Origin: Pomphorhynchus laevis
Lineage: Eukaryota; Acanthocephala; Palaeacanthocephala; Echinorhynchida; Pomphorhynchidae
Assembly: GCA_012934845.2 (NCBI GenBank)
Contig: WNNJ02000655.1
Coordinates: 1-64,000, forward strand
Reading direction: 5' to 3'
DNA length: 64,000 bases
How positions within the stretch are numbered: position 1 is the first letter of the stretch; the number at the start of each line of letters is the position of its first letter. The notes below the pieces were generated by a model. It was not told where the DNA came from, made no database searches, and was given only the letters and a program-made list of their open reading frames with translations. This document shows positions 1-11,339 of this stretch, piece by piece. Both the position numbers and the translations under genes were made by a program.

Positions 1-189
1 ATATATAATATATAATTATCAATATTTACAATAATTGAAATTTTTTCCACTAAAAAATGATACATAAAAACGAATAATGAAATTATACAAAAAAAATCAC
101 TTGGCAACGGAGATTAGTAATTTAAGGAGAAGACGATTGGAAGATGTGAAAAAAATGAATAAACGAATAGGCAGGTAAAGATTTCCAGG

Positions 190-660
190 CTAAAGGAGCA
201 AGAATGTGGTAAGATCGATGATCAAAGTTTGACGAATATTTTGGAACATAGAAGAGATCCAATGGAGCATAAAGATAAATAAGTTGATCGGGAAATGCCA
301 TAGAAAAAATGTATATAACGGGAGTTGATTTTGCAGAGATGAAAGGTGATACAAAGTAAACGGAAATTTATGCGTTGGGGTTATATTGGGACAGTAAAGT
401 TTGGAGAAGTGAGTGAAGATATGATCAAAACTATAAGAGCGGAAAAGAATACGAATTGCAGTGCTTAAGATACTTTGGCGAGGGGCAATGGTGTTTTTAA
501 AGAAGTTAGCTAAAACAATATTTAATCTTAGGGAAAAAGCGGAGATACTATTAAGGCATATTTGAAAATATATTAGTTTACGAATGTGTCGACGGTCTCT
601 GAGGATTATCTTCGAAGATCGAACTTTACGACGAACAAAACGATCTAGAGATATTATGTT
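190..660 (-). pseudogene. Diverged L2-like LINE fragment (C-terminal part of ORF2)
   Basis: A 188-codon reading frame on the minus strand contains a stretch (from about residue 35) that follows the C-terminal region of the L2-like reverse transcriptase found elsewhere in this window: RKVRSSKIILRDRRHIR matches RDKVRSSNLILRDIRRIR of the copy at 7,304-10,423, followed by STAIRILFRSYSFDHIFTHF against NTAVRVLFRLRRFDHTSTYF. It lacks the endonuclease and catalytic RT core, so it is a dead fragment. It is more diverged than the other copies, suggesting an older insertion. Confidence 0.6.
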
Positions 661-2690
661 ATCAAAATGAATACAAAGAAGTTCAGATTTGGTATATTGA
701 TTCTCTACAAAGTTCAATGTGCTACCAATGATCGATTGTTCTAGATTCAATTTCAATGTGCCTAACTGTTGAGCGTATTTAAGGGATTATTCCCGATTTA
801 ATCAATATTACTTAAATTGACATTCTATATTCCACCATGATATAAGCCATTGACGTCAAATTAATGCTGCTCTCATACAGCTAAAATTTATTGTTTTATC
901 ACCGATTCTAGCCTGATTTAAATATACATATTTAAATGGGTTGCTAAATTGTTATAAATTGTAATAAGATTTTATTAATAGACTTACAAGGTGATCGTAT
1001 TAAAATAAATTACCTGAATTTATCCTGCCAATACTTAAAAAACACTCAACAGTCCTGCTGTATTTATCTTTGACACAGTCTGATCTTTTAACCATGAATT
1101 TCAAGGTTTTTCGAACTTATCAGCGATACAACATCCTTACAGCTTACCTGTAAATATATCATTCACATGCTATATATTCGACATTCCCTTCAGCTCGTAA
1201 CCTTTAGTTTTTACGTTCGTTACGGAACGCATTTAAGTAGGCAATAACCCATTCGTTGTTATTAATGCAACGGTAATAGATAAGCAATTTAGCAACCGGA
1301 TAGTGTTTTGAAAATTAAAGCATTCTGTCAACGTATGTACTGTATTGAAAAGGAGAGTATTGCTACTTTCATTCAACTATCTAAACAATAACTTGAACAA
1401 ACAAGAACTTTATATTGCTCCGAATATGTCGGAACGTTATAATTTTCTTCGCGTTGTCAGTATGCATTTCCACCATTCTAATTCCCGGATGCAATTCCAG
1501 TATTGATGTATTTTGGGTGCCTATTGGAAATTTTTATTAGGAAAGACACATGGACACAATCAATTAGACATAATTCGGGGATATATATCCTCAAAGACCA
1601 TCGAATCGTTGGGAAAATATCCAATAATTTGAAGCATATCGTTTCCATAAAGTATTTCCGAATCATGAGAGTATTTCCAGTATCAATATTCTACAACCTA
1701 AATTTTTCAAAGATTTACGTTTGAGGACATGCTCACCGAACTCAATAAAAATCCATTTATTACATATTATTGATTGTAATTATACCATTAGATTTTTACA
1801 AGCATTTATATATACATACCATTCTACCAACTCAGACTTCTTCGTGACCCACCTTCATTAATCTATCAAATTATGCGTTTATCATCCTCCTTTTCAAAAT
1901 TCAAAGACGTACCGCTCGCATTTGCGACACGCAGCTGTCATCTCTTAATTTCATTATACACGCTATTTTCATTGACAGATCATCAAAATGCGCATGTTCT
2001 CGAAATATCCAGATATCTTCATGCATTCCTAAGCACACGACATCAACCAACATCATCACGGCCAAGCATGCGCACCAATCGATATTTCGCTATTTTTCAA
2101 CAACCCATCAGCCTCAACCTCCACAAAATAATTCATTTCATCCTGAATAGTCACGAATGATCGCACGAAACAACCACGTTTCGAATGAATAATTTATTGA
2201 TGTGCAACGGCTTTAGTTTGACTTGGCCCCAATTGTAATATTTATTCAGATGACATTTTAATATTGAATAAAGATGTTTTGTTTGATATCATCAGCATAG
2301 TGACCTGTATTAGTTTATATTCTCAAATCAGAGTATAATACAGTATCAAACAATAACTGAAAAATTAATTTTATTTTTAAAATAACAATAATAATTTACT
2401 TTCGATTAAGTACGATCGGTTTCTTGATGTCGTTAAGATTGTATAGAACACACGTCACTGTTAAGTGGATGTTTCTTTCCTTTCAGACGTCCAACACATG
2501 ATAGAACATTTAACTTGTTAGATGAAGAACTAAATCAACATTATCTGGTATCTTCAAGTACATTTAACCACATGTTAATAACTCACTTTCTTACAAACCA
2601 TGATTCGACATATTTTTTGTCAATATACATCTTGCTATCTTATAGACAAAAATATTGATTATAGAGGGAAGTGTTATTATTATAATATAA
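661..2690. other. AT-rich spacer without a recognised gene
   Basis: I see no conserved domain, splice-supported exon chain or clear repeat here. A 95-codon open stretch at 1,873-2,160 (+) is somewhat less AT-rich than its surroundings and could be a worn piece of a LINE, but no motif supports that. Treat as intergenic. Confidence 0.5.
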
Positions 2691-2701
2691 TAACGGTACA
2701 A

Positions 2702-2734
2702 CGATTTCGGTACAACGATGTGGTACCGAAATCG
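2702..2734. repeat. Perfect 12-bp inverted repeat at the 5' junction of LINE copy A
   Basis: CGATTTCGGTAC at 2,702-2,713 is followed after 9 nt by its exact complement GTACCGAAATCG at 2,723-2,734. CGGTACAACGAT also occurs twice in tandem, around 2,695 and 2,709. The structure lies where homology to the LINE begins, so it may be a product of aberrant 5' end joining. Confidence 0.75.
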
Positions 2735-4416
2735 CTGTCCATTCAGTCCGAACAGCGTTTGAAAAATCGGCCGACAATTGTGTGCTATTGTTAGATGCAA
2801 GAAACGCATTTAATTGTGTTAACAGAGAAATGGCTCTAACAAACATGAAATATATATGTCCAGCTTTATCGACGATATTAAATAACACGTATGGGAAACC
2901 ATCAATTCTTACTGTCGATAATATAACGCTATTGTCGGCTGAAGGATTCACACAAGGAGATCCGCTGGCCATGGCTGCTTACGCTGCTGCATCAATGCCC
3001 CTAATTGACAGATTAAGTAAGATTGCACCTGGAGCTATCCACTGTTGGTACGCAGACGATGGAGCATGTGTCTGAAAAATCGATGACCTCTTAAAAGTGT
3101 GGGAATGTGTCAAGCAGTTGGGCCCGAATTATGGATACTTTGTAAATCCTACAAAATGCACGCTTCTGACACACGACGTAGAGCTGGGGACTAATCTAAA
3201 GCGATTTGCAGACGATGCCATACCTATACATAAAGATGGTGCCAAATACCTAGGAAGCTTTATAGGGATCAGCGAATACGTGAAGTGACGAGTTAAAGAA
3301 ACGATCGACGATTGGAATAAGTCACTTGGTCAGCTTCATGAGATTGCAACAATCAATGCATTCTCGGCTTATATTCTATTGACAAAGGCATATCAACACC
3401 AACAGACTTATTTATTCAAAACTTGCAAAACCACAAACGGTTGGTTTGAAAGCTTTCGTTCGCGGCTGTTCGAGCACTTATTACCTCATATGTTAGGTAC
3501 CGGACCGATTGGAGAGGAAGATAGAATACTAATTACACCCGTTCAAATTTGGTGGACTCGGAATTTATAACCCAACCGAAAGAGGAAATGTGGATTACGT
3601 GAACTCGTTAAAGATGTTTGAGCTTAATAGGAATAGCTGTCAAAATTCTGTTCTTCTGGATAATCGACGAGATTTGCTGAGCCACATCCGACATTCCAAT
3701 TTTAGCAGATGGGCTCATATTTCATCAGGTCTCATCCAATCCTCGGAGAGGGATCTTGCTTCGATTCTTAAAAACGCCAATACAACTGGAGCGTCGTCAT
3801 GGCTGAATCCAGCGTATGACCTAACGAGTACATTTCTAACTTTGAGGGAGTTTCAAGACGCTGTTGCAGTACGATATGGCTGGCAACCAAACTCAATGGC
3901 AAATAAGTGCCCTTGCGGTGCCGGATTTGATATTACGCATGCCCTGTCATGCACGACTGGAGGATTTAATTTTGTCCGTCACAATATTGTAATCGATGAA
4001 ATATCTAAATGTTTAAGCACGTTTTGTAAGTGCGTAATAAAAGAACCCAACTTAATTCTGTACCTCAATCTATTGAATTCGATAACAATACATAATCGCG
4101 AGATAGAGATGTAAGGGCAGATATTTCTTGCAACGGCCTATTTGGAATTGCTACGGACCGGTCCTTCATGGATATATGCGTTTTTAACTCTTTAGCTCCG
4201 TCGTACTCCCTATCAAGAATATCAGACCCCTTCAAATACCACGAAAATCGCAAAAATGCAAAATATAATAAACGAATAGTGAAAGTCGAGCATGCATCAT
4301 TTCATCCGATTATATTATCGACAACAGGAGGGATGGGTCCGACAATGAACGCTGTACTGAAATGTACTTTACGATCAAGGATCTCAACCCTTATTGCAAA
4401 GGCTGTTTCAATGTAA
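2719..4416 (+). pseudogene. Broken ORF of LINE copy A: RT, CCHC finger, nuclease
   Basis: The reading frame begins around CGTEIAVHSVRTAFEKS and runs open to an in-frame TGA at 3,073-3,075, resumes to a second TGA at 3,286-3,288, then shifts frame near 3,545 (PFKFGGLGIYNP continues in another frame) and again near 4,105 before DRSFMDICVFNSLAPSYS. The protein would copy LINE RNA at a nicked target (family knowledge). This copy cannot be active. Only the C-terminal portion of a full element remains; copy D at 16,890 shows what lies further upstream. Confidence 0.75.
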
Positions 4417-4621
4417 ATAAGGATGAAACCTTACGCATACCAGAAAGCAGACATGTCAGAAAGCAACAACCAATGATCACACAAAATCACAAATAACGCT
4501 TTAAGTTTTATAATGATAACAATATAAGAGCCCATTTGCGGGTAACCCGTAAATTGTAATTGTATGTAATCAATAATAAATTTTGATATAAAAAAAATAA
4601 AAAAAAACGTATATATTGAAT

Positions 4622-5410
4622 AATGTTTATGCGGGAAGGAGTTGAATAATGTTCATGCATTGTCATGTAAAAGGGCGATTATTGACGATACGCCATAATG
4701 AGATCCGCGACCTTGTATCAAAAGTGCTCACAGACGTGTGTTCTGGGGTCGCCACTGAGCCTAATCTATCTGGTGTTCCTGATACAATAAGTTTCGACAA
4801 TGATGCGACAACTCGAACACCATACGCATGTCCTGATATTGTGTGCAGTGGATTTCGGTGGTAGGATGGAGCGTACGTTTTTTGACGTATGCATTTTCAA
4901 TGAAGGAGCTCCATCCTATATATCACGATCGTCGGATGCTTGCTTCGAGTATCATGAGCAACGAAAGCGAAGCAAGTACGAGGAAATGATACGTGAGGTT
5001 GATCACAGTACCTTCTGCCCATTAGTGTTTGCGTCAACGGGTGGTGCAGGCAGATCAGCAAACGCAGCTCTACGTGTGTTAGCGACAAAGATCAGCGAAA
5101 AACACAAGTATGAATTTATCAGCGTAATAACGTGGCTCCGTACAAAGATTGCAATTGCGCTCGCAAGGTCGATATCACAATGTTTCCGAGCACCGCGTTC
5201 CAAACTCAATGCACCGGTACATTCGGTCATAGACATTGAGTTGCAAATCGCACAATGATCATTATTTTCTTTTAAACATATTGTGAATACGAAATATGTT
5301 GATTCCGATTCGCGGGAACTTCAAATGTAAATTTATAATAATTTTATAATAAATTTATAATTTTATAATAAATTTATAATAATTTTTTACTTGAAAAAAG
5401 AAAAAAAATA
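4622..5410 (+). mobile_element. Endonuclease-type LINE copy B, 3' end only
   Basis: This fragment holds only the extreme C-terminal module of the same LINE group: RHNEIRDLVSK, RPD-like CPDIVCSGF, then FFDVCIFNEGAPSY, a HEQRKRSKYEEMIREVDHST block and PLVFASTGGAGRSANAAL. The PD...D...K pattern agrees with a restriction-like endonuclease. A frameshift near 4,860 separates the two halves (4,649-4,864 and 4,800-5,258). It lies directly behind the tail of copy A in the same orientation, and a short direct repeat (TTGAATAATGTTCATGC-like, twice between 4,617 and 4,657) marks the junction. Confidence 0.75.
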
Positions 5411-5550
5411 AAAATAAAACGTAAAGATGGCGTAAACAAATGTATGACAAAAAAGTTTGAGAGATACAATATAAATTTCAGATCAGCATTCCTGTCCGTT
5501 CCGCTCCCCTCGCTTGTGGAAAAGAGGATAGAGAGATACTATACTTATCA

Positions 5551-5644
5551 AGCCGCCTGAGAGCGATTTACGAAATCCCTGAGAACTCAGTTACGAAGCC
5601 TCCTGAGAGCACATTTATGAAGCCTCCTGAAAGTGCAGTTACGA
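5551..5644 (+). repeat. Four-copy 23-24-bp tandem repeat
   Basis: Four imperfect units of the form AGCCTCCTGAGAGC..AGTTACGA start at 5,551, 5,574, 5,597 and 5,621. They stop where L2-like homology begins. Three units share the CCTGAGA core; the fourth reads CCTGAAA. Confidence 0.75.
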
Positions 5645-5649
5645 AGACG

Positions 5650-6121
5650 ATAACTATTATTGATTATTATTACTGCCGTTCTTTTATGTCTCGTTTCATT
5701 ATTCCTACGTCTCTGTCGCTTCGACCGTACAGCCACATATCTTGCCCAACTCGCCTGAATCACCATCCACATCCGCATCCAACTCTGACTTCTCGTCACT
5801 TTTCGTCTCTTCGCTGTCAGCTTCCCATTATTTATCAACATCCCTTTCTTAGACGAACCTTACCTCACCTCTCTATCGCTGCGTTTCCGTCATTCCCTCT
5901 TACTCCACGTTCCCAATTTTTCTAACAACTACGGTCTACGATCTTTCCTCGTATCCGCCCCTCGCCTTAAATCAGCTACCTCTCAAGGTCCGCCGCGCTC
6001 CCTCTTATCACATTCAAATACCGCATCCGTTACAACCTTCTCGCCACATTACTTAGACTTTTTGTGGTCATGTAAGCGTGTGCTGGTACTCATTTGCCAC
6101 TCAAAATAAATCCTTCTTTTT
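5650..6121 (+). mobile_element. L2-like LINE fragment (3' end of ORF2 plus 3' UTR)
   Basis: The sequence follows the 3' part of the L2-like copy at 7,304-10,423 (reverse complement), through the CGCATCC and CATTTATCAACATCCC region, to the same 3' end: a GTAAGCGTG..CATTTGCCAC segment and AATAAATCC plus a T-rich tail near 6,121. Frames are broken. The next base downstream starts CR1-like homology. Confidence 0.75.
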
Positions 6122-7303
6122 TATTATAAACCTGACCGAGAGAAAACGAGACAACGAAACGAATTTGGTTACAGTCAACAACTGTACTTCGTAAACGCAG
6201 GTGCTTCGTTTCCAATCTTTGTCGATCATCAAAAATATATCCCAGTAAATTATTTAAACATATCAGCTCATTTAAATCAACTACCCCTGAGATCAACTCT
6301 ATATTTATGCAAACCGGTGAGCTCACATTCGATGGTAAAGCAATTGCCAATATTTTCCTGGATCAATTCACGTAGAGAGTCCTACCTGTCAGTATCGCCC
6401 CGAGTTTTATCGCCCCCTAACACAGCTCAATATCCGTGTTACGAATTTACTTCATTTGATAAATTTGAGGTACTTAACGAACTTCTGAAGCTATCACGAT
6501 CAATTGTGGTAGGACCAGACAATATTCCTCCAATTCTTCTTCGGGAACTTACAACAGTAATATATGAACCTTTATACACCATATTCAATTTCTCCTTGTC
6601 AACAGGATGTATACCATCAGATTGGAAATGTTCTACAATCCGACCTCTCTACAAAAAAGGCGACCGTAATCTAGCAAGCAAATATCGGCCAATAAGCATT
6701 ACCTGCGTTGCTTGTAGAGTGCTAGAGAAACTGCTTTTTAAACGAATTATCGGGCACCTAGAAGAGAACCAAGTACTCTGCGACAACCAGCATGGTTTCC
6801 GCCCAGGAAGATCTACTGTCACAAACCTCGTATTTGTGAGAAATGATTGGGCCAGATATGCCGAGGCTGGAGTTAGTGTTGATGATTTGTTTTTCGACCT
6901 CATCAAAGCATTTGATCGGATATACTATGATGTCCTCCTTATTACGCTGGAACAGCACGGCATCAGAGGAACCCTCCTAAATTGGATGAACTCCTTCCTT
7001 AGAAATCGGAAGATTACAGTATTGGCCAATAAACATATGTCAAAAACAAGAACTCCTGGACGCGGTGTTCCTCAGAGATCGGTACTCAGTCCATTGCTCT
7101 TAATTATTTACATCAACGAGCTTACTATATCTATTTCGAGTCTATGTAGTTTATATGCCGAAGACTTGAAAATTTGCGACCAATAATTGATAACCGAGAT
7201 CCAATGATACTCCAGAGAGATATTGATAATATTAAGGTCTAATGTAATCAACGGGGACTGGTATTAAACCCCGATAAGTCAAAACATATGCGCATCGGAC
7301 ATC
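6122..7303 (+). mobile_element. CR1-like LINE copy, upstream part (RT domain), interrupted by an L2-like insertion
   Basis: Open protein between about 6,317 and 7,186 shows a CR1-type RT: PIRPLYKKGDRN-like entry, KYRPISITCVACRVLEKLL, NQHGFRPGRSTVTNLV, FFDLIKAFDRIYYDVL, GVPQRSVLSPLLLIIYINEL and a degenerate YAEDLKI in place of YADD. The segment before it (GELTFDGKAIANIFLDQFT) is also CR1-like. The frame stops at 7,186 and continues broken to LNPDKSKHMRIGH at the insertion point. The rest of the element resumes at 10,424. The Asp-to-Glu change in the catalytic box and several stops show it is dead. Confidence 0.85.
7299..7303 (+). other. Target-site duplication ACATC (left)
   Basis: ACATC at 7,299-7,303 recurs at 10,424-10,428 on the other side of the L2-like copy. 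Joining the flanks at one copy restores an open CR1-like reading (MRIGHQFVINH), which supports this as the insertion site. Confidence 0.75.
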
Positions 7304-7333
7304 TAAAAAAGGATTTATTTTAACGTGGCAAAT

Positions 7334-7349
7334 GCGTGCCAGCGCACGC
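7334..7349 (-). promoter_or_regulatory. 3'-UTR stem-loop of the L2-like LINE
   Basis: GCGTGC (7,334-7,339) and GCACGC (7,344-7,349) form a 6-bp stem with a 4-nt loop, inside an outer GTGG/CCAC pairing. The same structure with changed but still pairing bases occurs at 30,395-30,411 and 16,274-16,289, so it is probably an RNA element such as the RT's template recognition hairpin. Confidence 0.7.
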
Positions 7350-7380
7350 TTACAAGACCACAACAAAACAAGACTGTGAA

Positions 7381-10272
7381 TCAGGTGTCGAGAAGGTGTG
7401 AACGGAGGAGGTGTTTAAATGTGATAAGGGAGGGGGCGCGGCGGACGTCGAGAGGAATCCAGGCGAGTGAGGCGGCGACGAGGAAGGATCGAAGATCGTA
7501 GTTGTTGGAGTAATTAGGAACGTGGAGTAAGAGGGTATGACAAGAACGAAGCGATAGCGAGGTGGGGCGAGTATCGTCTAAGAAAGGAAGGTTGATGAAC
7601 GATGGGGAGCCGACAGCGATGAGACGAAAAGTAACGAGAAGAAGGCGGAGTTTGATGCGGATGTGGATGGTGGGCCAGGAGAGTTGGGCAAAATATGTGG
7701 ATGTGTGGTCGAAGCGACGGAGACGAAAGAGCACTCGAACGGCGGTGTTGATTATTCGTTGTAGGGGTAGGATGATGGATTTTGGAGAATTGGCGAAAAG
7801 GCTAAGGCAGTAATCGATTTTAGGGAAAAGAAGCGATGAAAGAAGAGACATACAAGAACGGAAGTCGATAAGGGGGCGGATACGGCGGATGTCACGGAGA
7901 ATTAAGTTAGATGAGCGGACCTTGTCACGGACGAAGGGTTTAAGGGAAAGGTGATCATCGAAATGGAAGCCTAATAAAGTGAGATTGTGGACTATGGGGA
8001 TGATCGATGAGGCAAAATATACAGTGGGAGGAGATATGTTTGGTTTACGGGGGAGGATCCACATTATTTTGGACTTTTCGGGGTTTAGAACGAGATGGAG
8101 ATTGGAGAGACGTTTGTAGATAGAGGAAAGACAGTTGGAGGCAGAAATGCCGATATCGTGTATGCGATGTGCGGGTGCATGAGCATAGATTAGAATGTCA
8201 TCGGCGTATTGCATGACGTTAAAGGAGTATGGTTTGATAAACGGAGAGAGATCGCCAAGCAGAAGAGAGAAAATCAGGGGACCTAGGACTGAACCTTGTG
8301 GGACCCCGCAAAAAATAGGGATGGGAGGGGAGGATGATGAATTAGAACAGACGCGAAAGGAACGGTCGGATAGATATGAGGCGAACCATGCTACGGAGGA
8401 GGAAGAAAAGCCGTAATCATAACGAAGGCGAGAAAGGAGGACAGAGTGGTCGACAATGTCGAATGCGGAGGAGCGGTCGAGGGATATGAGAACACTATAT
8501 AGAGCCTTGTCTCGAGAAATGAGTAAGTCGTGGTACACTTTTATGCATGCGATTTCTGTCGAGTGATTAGAGCGGAAAGCGGATTGGAAAGGAGGGTACA
8601 GATTGGATGAGGAGAGATGAGCGTTGATTTGTATTGAGATGAGGCGTTCTAAGAGCTTAGAAAGAGTAGGGAGTAGTGAAATGGGGCGATAGCTAGAAGG
8701 AAGGGAGGGGTCGAGCGATTGTTTCTTAAGGAGGGGACGAACGATTGCGGATTTCCAGTGTGAAGGGAAGATACGACTGCGGATAGACGAGTTAAACAAG
8801 GTTGTGAGAAATGGGGATATCGATGAGCATATAGATTTTAATATGTGAGTAGGCAGGGGATCGGCAGGTGAGGTTTTGTTGGGCAAGGACATGAGGACAT
8901 ATGATACTTCTGTAGGTGAGACAGGGAGAAGATGAAAGAGTTCCGGAAGGATGAGAGTAGACTGGGCAGTGTGGGATAGGATGGAGACAGGGGTGTGAGA
9001 GAGCAACGTGGATACTTTAGTCTGGAGAAATGACGAATAATCATTGGCATTGATGTTGCACGGCGAAGAGGAGCGAGCAAGGATTGAGTTAAAAGTATGC
9101 CAGAGAGTCTTAGAGTTGAATGAAGTGATGATTTTATGCTGCCAGAAGGAGTTGCATTTGGTACGCAGTAGGTTGAGATGAGACCGGCGAAGAGCAAGAT
9201 ACGAATCTCGGAAAGACGGAGTGATCGAGCGGAAATCACGTCTTAGAGTGCGGTGATAGACTCGAAAAGCATGGCGGAGTCGACGCTTTGAGAGTAGGCA
9301 TTGGATTTCAAACCATAAGGCACGGTGCAAGCGACTGTGTGGGTGAGACATGAAGGGCAAGAGAATATCGAGAGTGGATGTGAATTCAGAGTCGAAAATA
9401 AAGGCGAGATCGTGAGGAGATGAATATCTTATTGTGGGTAATGATAAAGACGATTTGAGTAAGGCAGAGCGGAGAATGGAGAGGTCAAGATTTCTCCAAG
9501 GGCGACGTAGGATTGTAGGTGTGTGAGGATGGGTGTGGTTGCGAGTGAGATCAAGGGTGATAAGAAAGTGATCGGATAGACCAGGATCAGAGATGGACAG
9601 TGAGGTGTAGGCAGCAAAATGATCGGGAACAGCGATGATGTCGAGTGCCCCACCAAGTATATGTGTGGGTGCAGTGGAGATTAGTTTGTAATTGTAGTTG
9701 GATAGAATGTTGATGAACCGGATGGAATCCGTGGAAGAGGGGCGGTCTAGGCGGATATTGAAGTCGCCTAGAACGAGTGAAGGGATTGAGGACAAAGAAC
9801 AATGAGAAATGAGGTCAGCGAGTTCGGTAAAAAATAAGGCTGTAGGAGCTTATGAACCAGGACGGTATACAATGGCGAGATCTAGAGTGATCGGGTTAGA
9901 ATAACGACAAGTGAGCAATTCAAAAGAGCAAGGACTGAAAGGGGGATTGATTTTGCGAAGAGACGCGGGGTGACGCGCGAATGCGACGATGCCGCCATGA
10001 TTAGAGAATTTAGAAGGTCGTGAGCTGAGAGGGCGGGCGGAGTCGACTTGGGAGCAACCGGCAGAGAGCAGACGGCGAATGGAAAGGTCGTCGGAATCTG
10101 AGTGCCAGGATTCGGTGAGGCCGAAGAGATCGATGGATTACTTGGTGAATAGGTTGAGGATAAGATCGGATTTATTGAGAATAGATCTAGTGTTGAGGAG
10201 ACCGAGGCGGAAACCGTGTGCTGTGGCGAAAGAGTCTAGTGGAGAAGACACATAGGAGAGATGGAGCGCCAT
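7381..10272 (-). pseudogene. L2-like ORF2: AP endonuclease and reverse transcriptase, two in-frame stops
   Basis: Reading starts at the ATG complementing 10,270-10,272 and passes two premature TAA codons (complement of 10,138-10,140 and 9,850-9,852), then runs open for 804 codons to the stop at 7,381. The N-terminal part is an AP endonuclease (LLNTRSIL, ESWHSDSDDL, HGGIVAFARHP, VLGDFNIRLDRP, GGALDIIAV, SDHFLITLDL). RT motifs follow: SYRPISLLPTLSKLLERL, HSTEIACIKVYHDLL, LDRSSAFDIVDHSVLL, GVPQGSVLGPLIFSLLLGDL and QYADDILIY. The HSTE and SAFDIVDH signatures are L2-type. YADD is intact; one position reads LDR where relatives have LDL. The protein would nick DNA and reverse transcribe its own RNA. 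Confidence 0.88.
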
Positions 10273-10423
10273 CGAATTTTTGGACGGGTGTAGATAACTT
10301 GAAAATTTCCGTCTGTTTCGGATGGAGAGTGATGTTTCGCCGTTTTCCTCGCGACTGCGTTTTTCGATGCGGGCTGAAGAGATTTGAGCGATTTCAGAAG
10401 GGGCGATTTCAGAATTGATCTAC

Positions 10424-11095
10424 ACATCAATTCGTTATAAACCATTGACGGAAGAGAAATTGAAACAGTTCTTTAATTTGAAGACCTTGGAGTGATCGTA
10501 AATAGAAGCTTATCGATTATCTCACACACCAGTCACACAGTTGTTAAATGCCGTCGAATTTTAAGAGTTATTAGAAGAACCATTGGTCAGCTTGACGCAT
10601 CCAGTTTTAAGTTAATTTACAATGCTTATGTCTTATCTTCAATGAGATACGCTTCACCTGCCTGCCACCCTCAAACTACGACAGAGATGAACCTGTACGA
10701 ATCCATATTACGCAAGGTCACACATCTTGTACCCACCCGACGCAATCTCGCATTCATTTGTCGATTAAACGCACTTGGTGTGGCCACAGTGAAGAAATCT
10801 TTAAAGTCCTCTGATTTAATGTTTGTGTGGACAACGCTTAATGCTCAAAAAGGGCAGAGGGAACATGTTTGTCGTAAACTGTTCGAACTTCGAAATTCAA
10901 ACAAATTGAGGGAACATCACCTCTCTATAAGACCCATATTCGTCCACGAAGAAGATTTAACACAATTGTCAACAGAACTGGAAAAGCTGAAATAAGCTAC
11001 CAAGTCAAGTGGTTTCGGTCTTTAGTATTTTGTCCTTAAAGAAAAGTATGAAGAATGCACTAACTTATAATAAAATGAAGTAAAGGTGTTCTTTA
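10424..11095 (+). mobile_element. CR1-like LINE copy, downstream part after the L2-like insertion
   Basis: Homology to the CR1-like RT resumes just after the ACATC duplication: TIDGREIETVL and FEDLGVIVNRSLSIISHTSH, followed by an open 167-codon stretch (10,492-10,995) with RVIRRTIGQLDASSFKLIYN and YVLSSMRYASPACHPQ, the usual CR1 connection and thumb region (compare LYCALVRPHVEYC in the copy at 21,964). The element ends near 11,090 after an AATAAAATGAAG stretch. One TAA lies at the VL*FEDLG point. Confidence 0.8.
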
Positions 11096-11339
11096 CTTCA
11101 TTTACAATGTCGTCAATGCTAATGTGTCAAATCAAATAAGCCGTGCACTAACTGTTCTGCAACGAATTGCGAAAACCAACTCGTAACCCACTTTGCAAGC
11201 ATGAATGTAGCGGATAACGCCGTCCAAATTCTCTATGTTGCCTCGAATAGATTCCCAAACACCCTTATCCACCAATCATTCAATTATGTAATTACTTGAC
11301 GTCTTAATCTATTTTACTTACAGAATTGCAACGAAAGCC

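Larger units (their letters stand above)
2695..4610 (+). mobile_element. Endonuclease-type LINE copy A (CCHC + restriction-like endonuclease), 5'-truncated
   Basis: This is the 3' half of a non-LTR retrotransposon. In order it shows an RT segment (LLLDARNAFN, TQGDPLAMAAYAAASMPLI, CWYADDGACV), a thumb-like region (GPNYGYFVNPTKCTLL), a CCHC-type finger (CPCGAGFDITHALSC, then RHN) and a downstream DIC..N..APSY segment followed by K/Y residues, as expected of a PD-(D/E)XK-type nuclease. Such fingers and nucleases mark the R2/NeSL-type group rather than AP-endonuclease LINEs; I cannot name the clade. It ends in an A-rich tail near 4,590-4,608. The catalytic YADD is present, but stops and at least two frameshifts break the frame. 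Confidence 0.8.
7304..10423 (-). mobile_element. L2-like LINE copy, 5'-truncated, 3.12 kb
   Basis: The element lies antisense inside a CR1-like LINE, bounded by ACATC duplications. It keeps nearly all of ORF2 (AP endonuclease and RT) and the short 3' UTR with the family's stem-loop at 7,334-7,349 and a terminal AATAAATCCTTTTTT-like tail. It lacks ORF1, a 5' truncation typical of target-primed reverse transcription. With only two in-frame stops over about 2.9 kb of ORF2 it is a young insertion. Confidence 0.88.

Noticed and set aside
1873-2160. A 95-codon plus-strand open frame.
   Set aside because: No domain, splice context or match to LINE proteins in the window could be supported.
7562-8416. 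Plus-strand open frames opposite the L2-like ORF2.
   Set aside because: They are antisense shadows of a clear RT/endonuclease ORF and show only Arg/Gly-rich composition without motifs.
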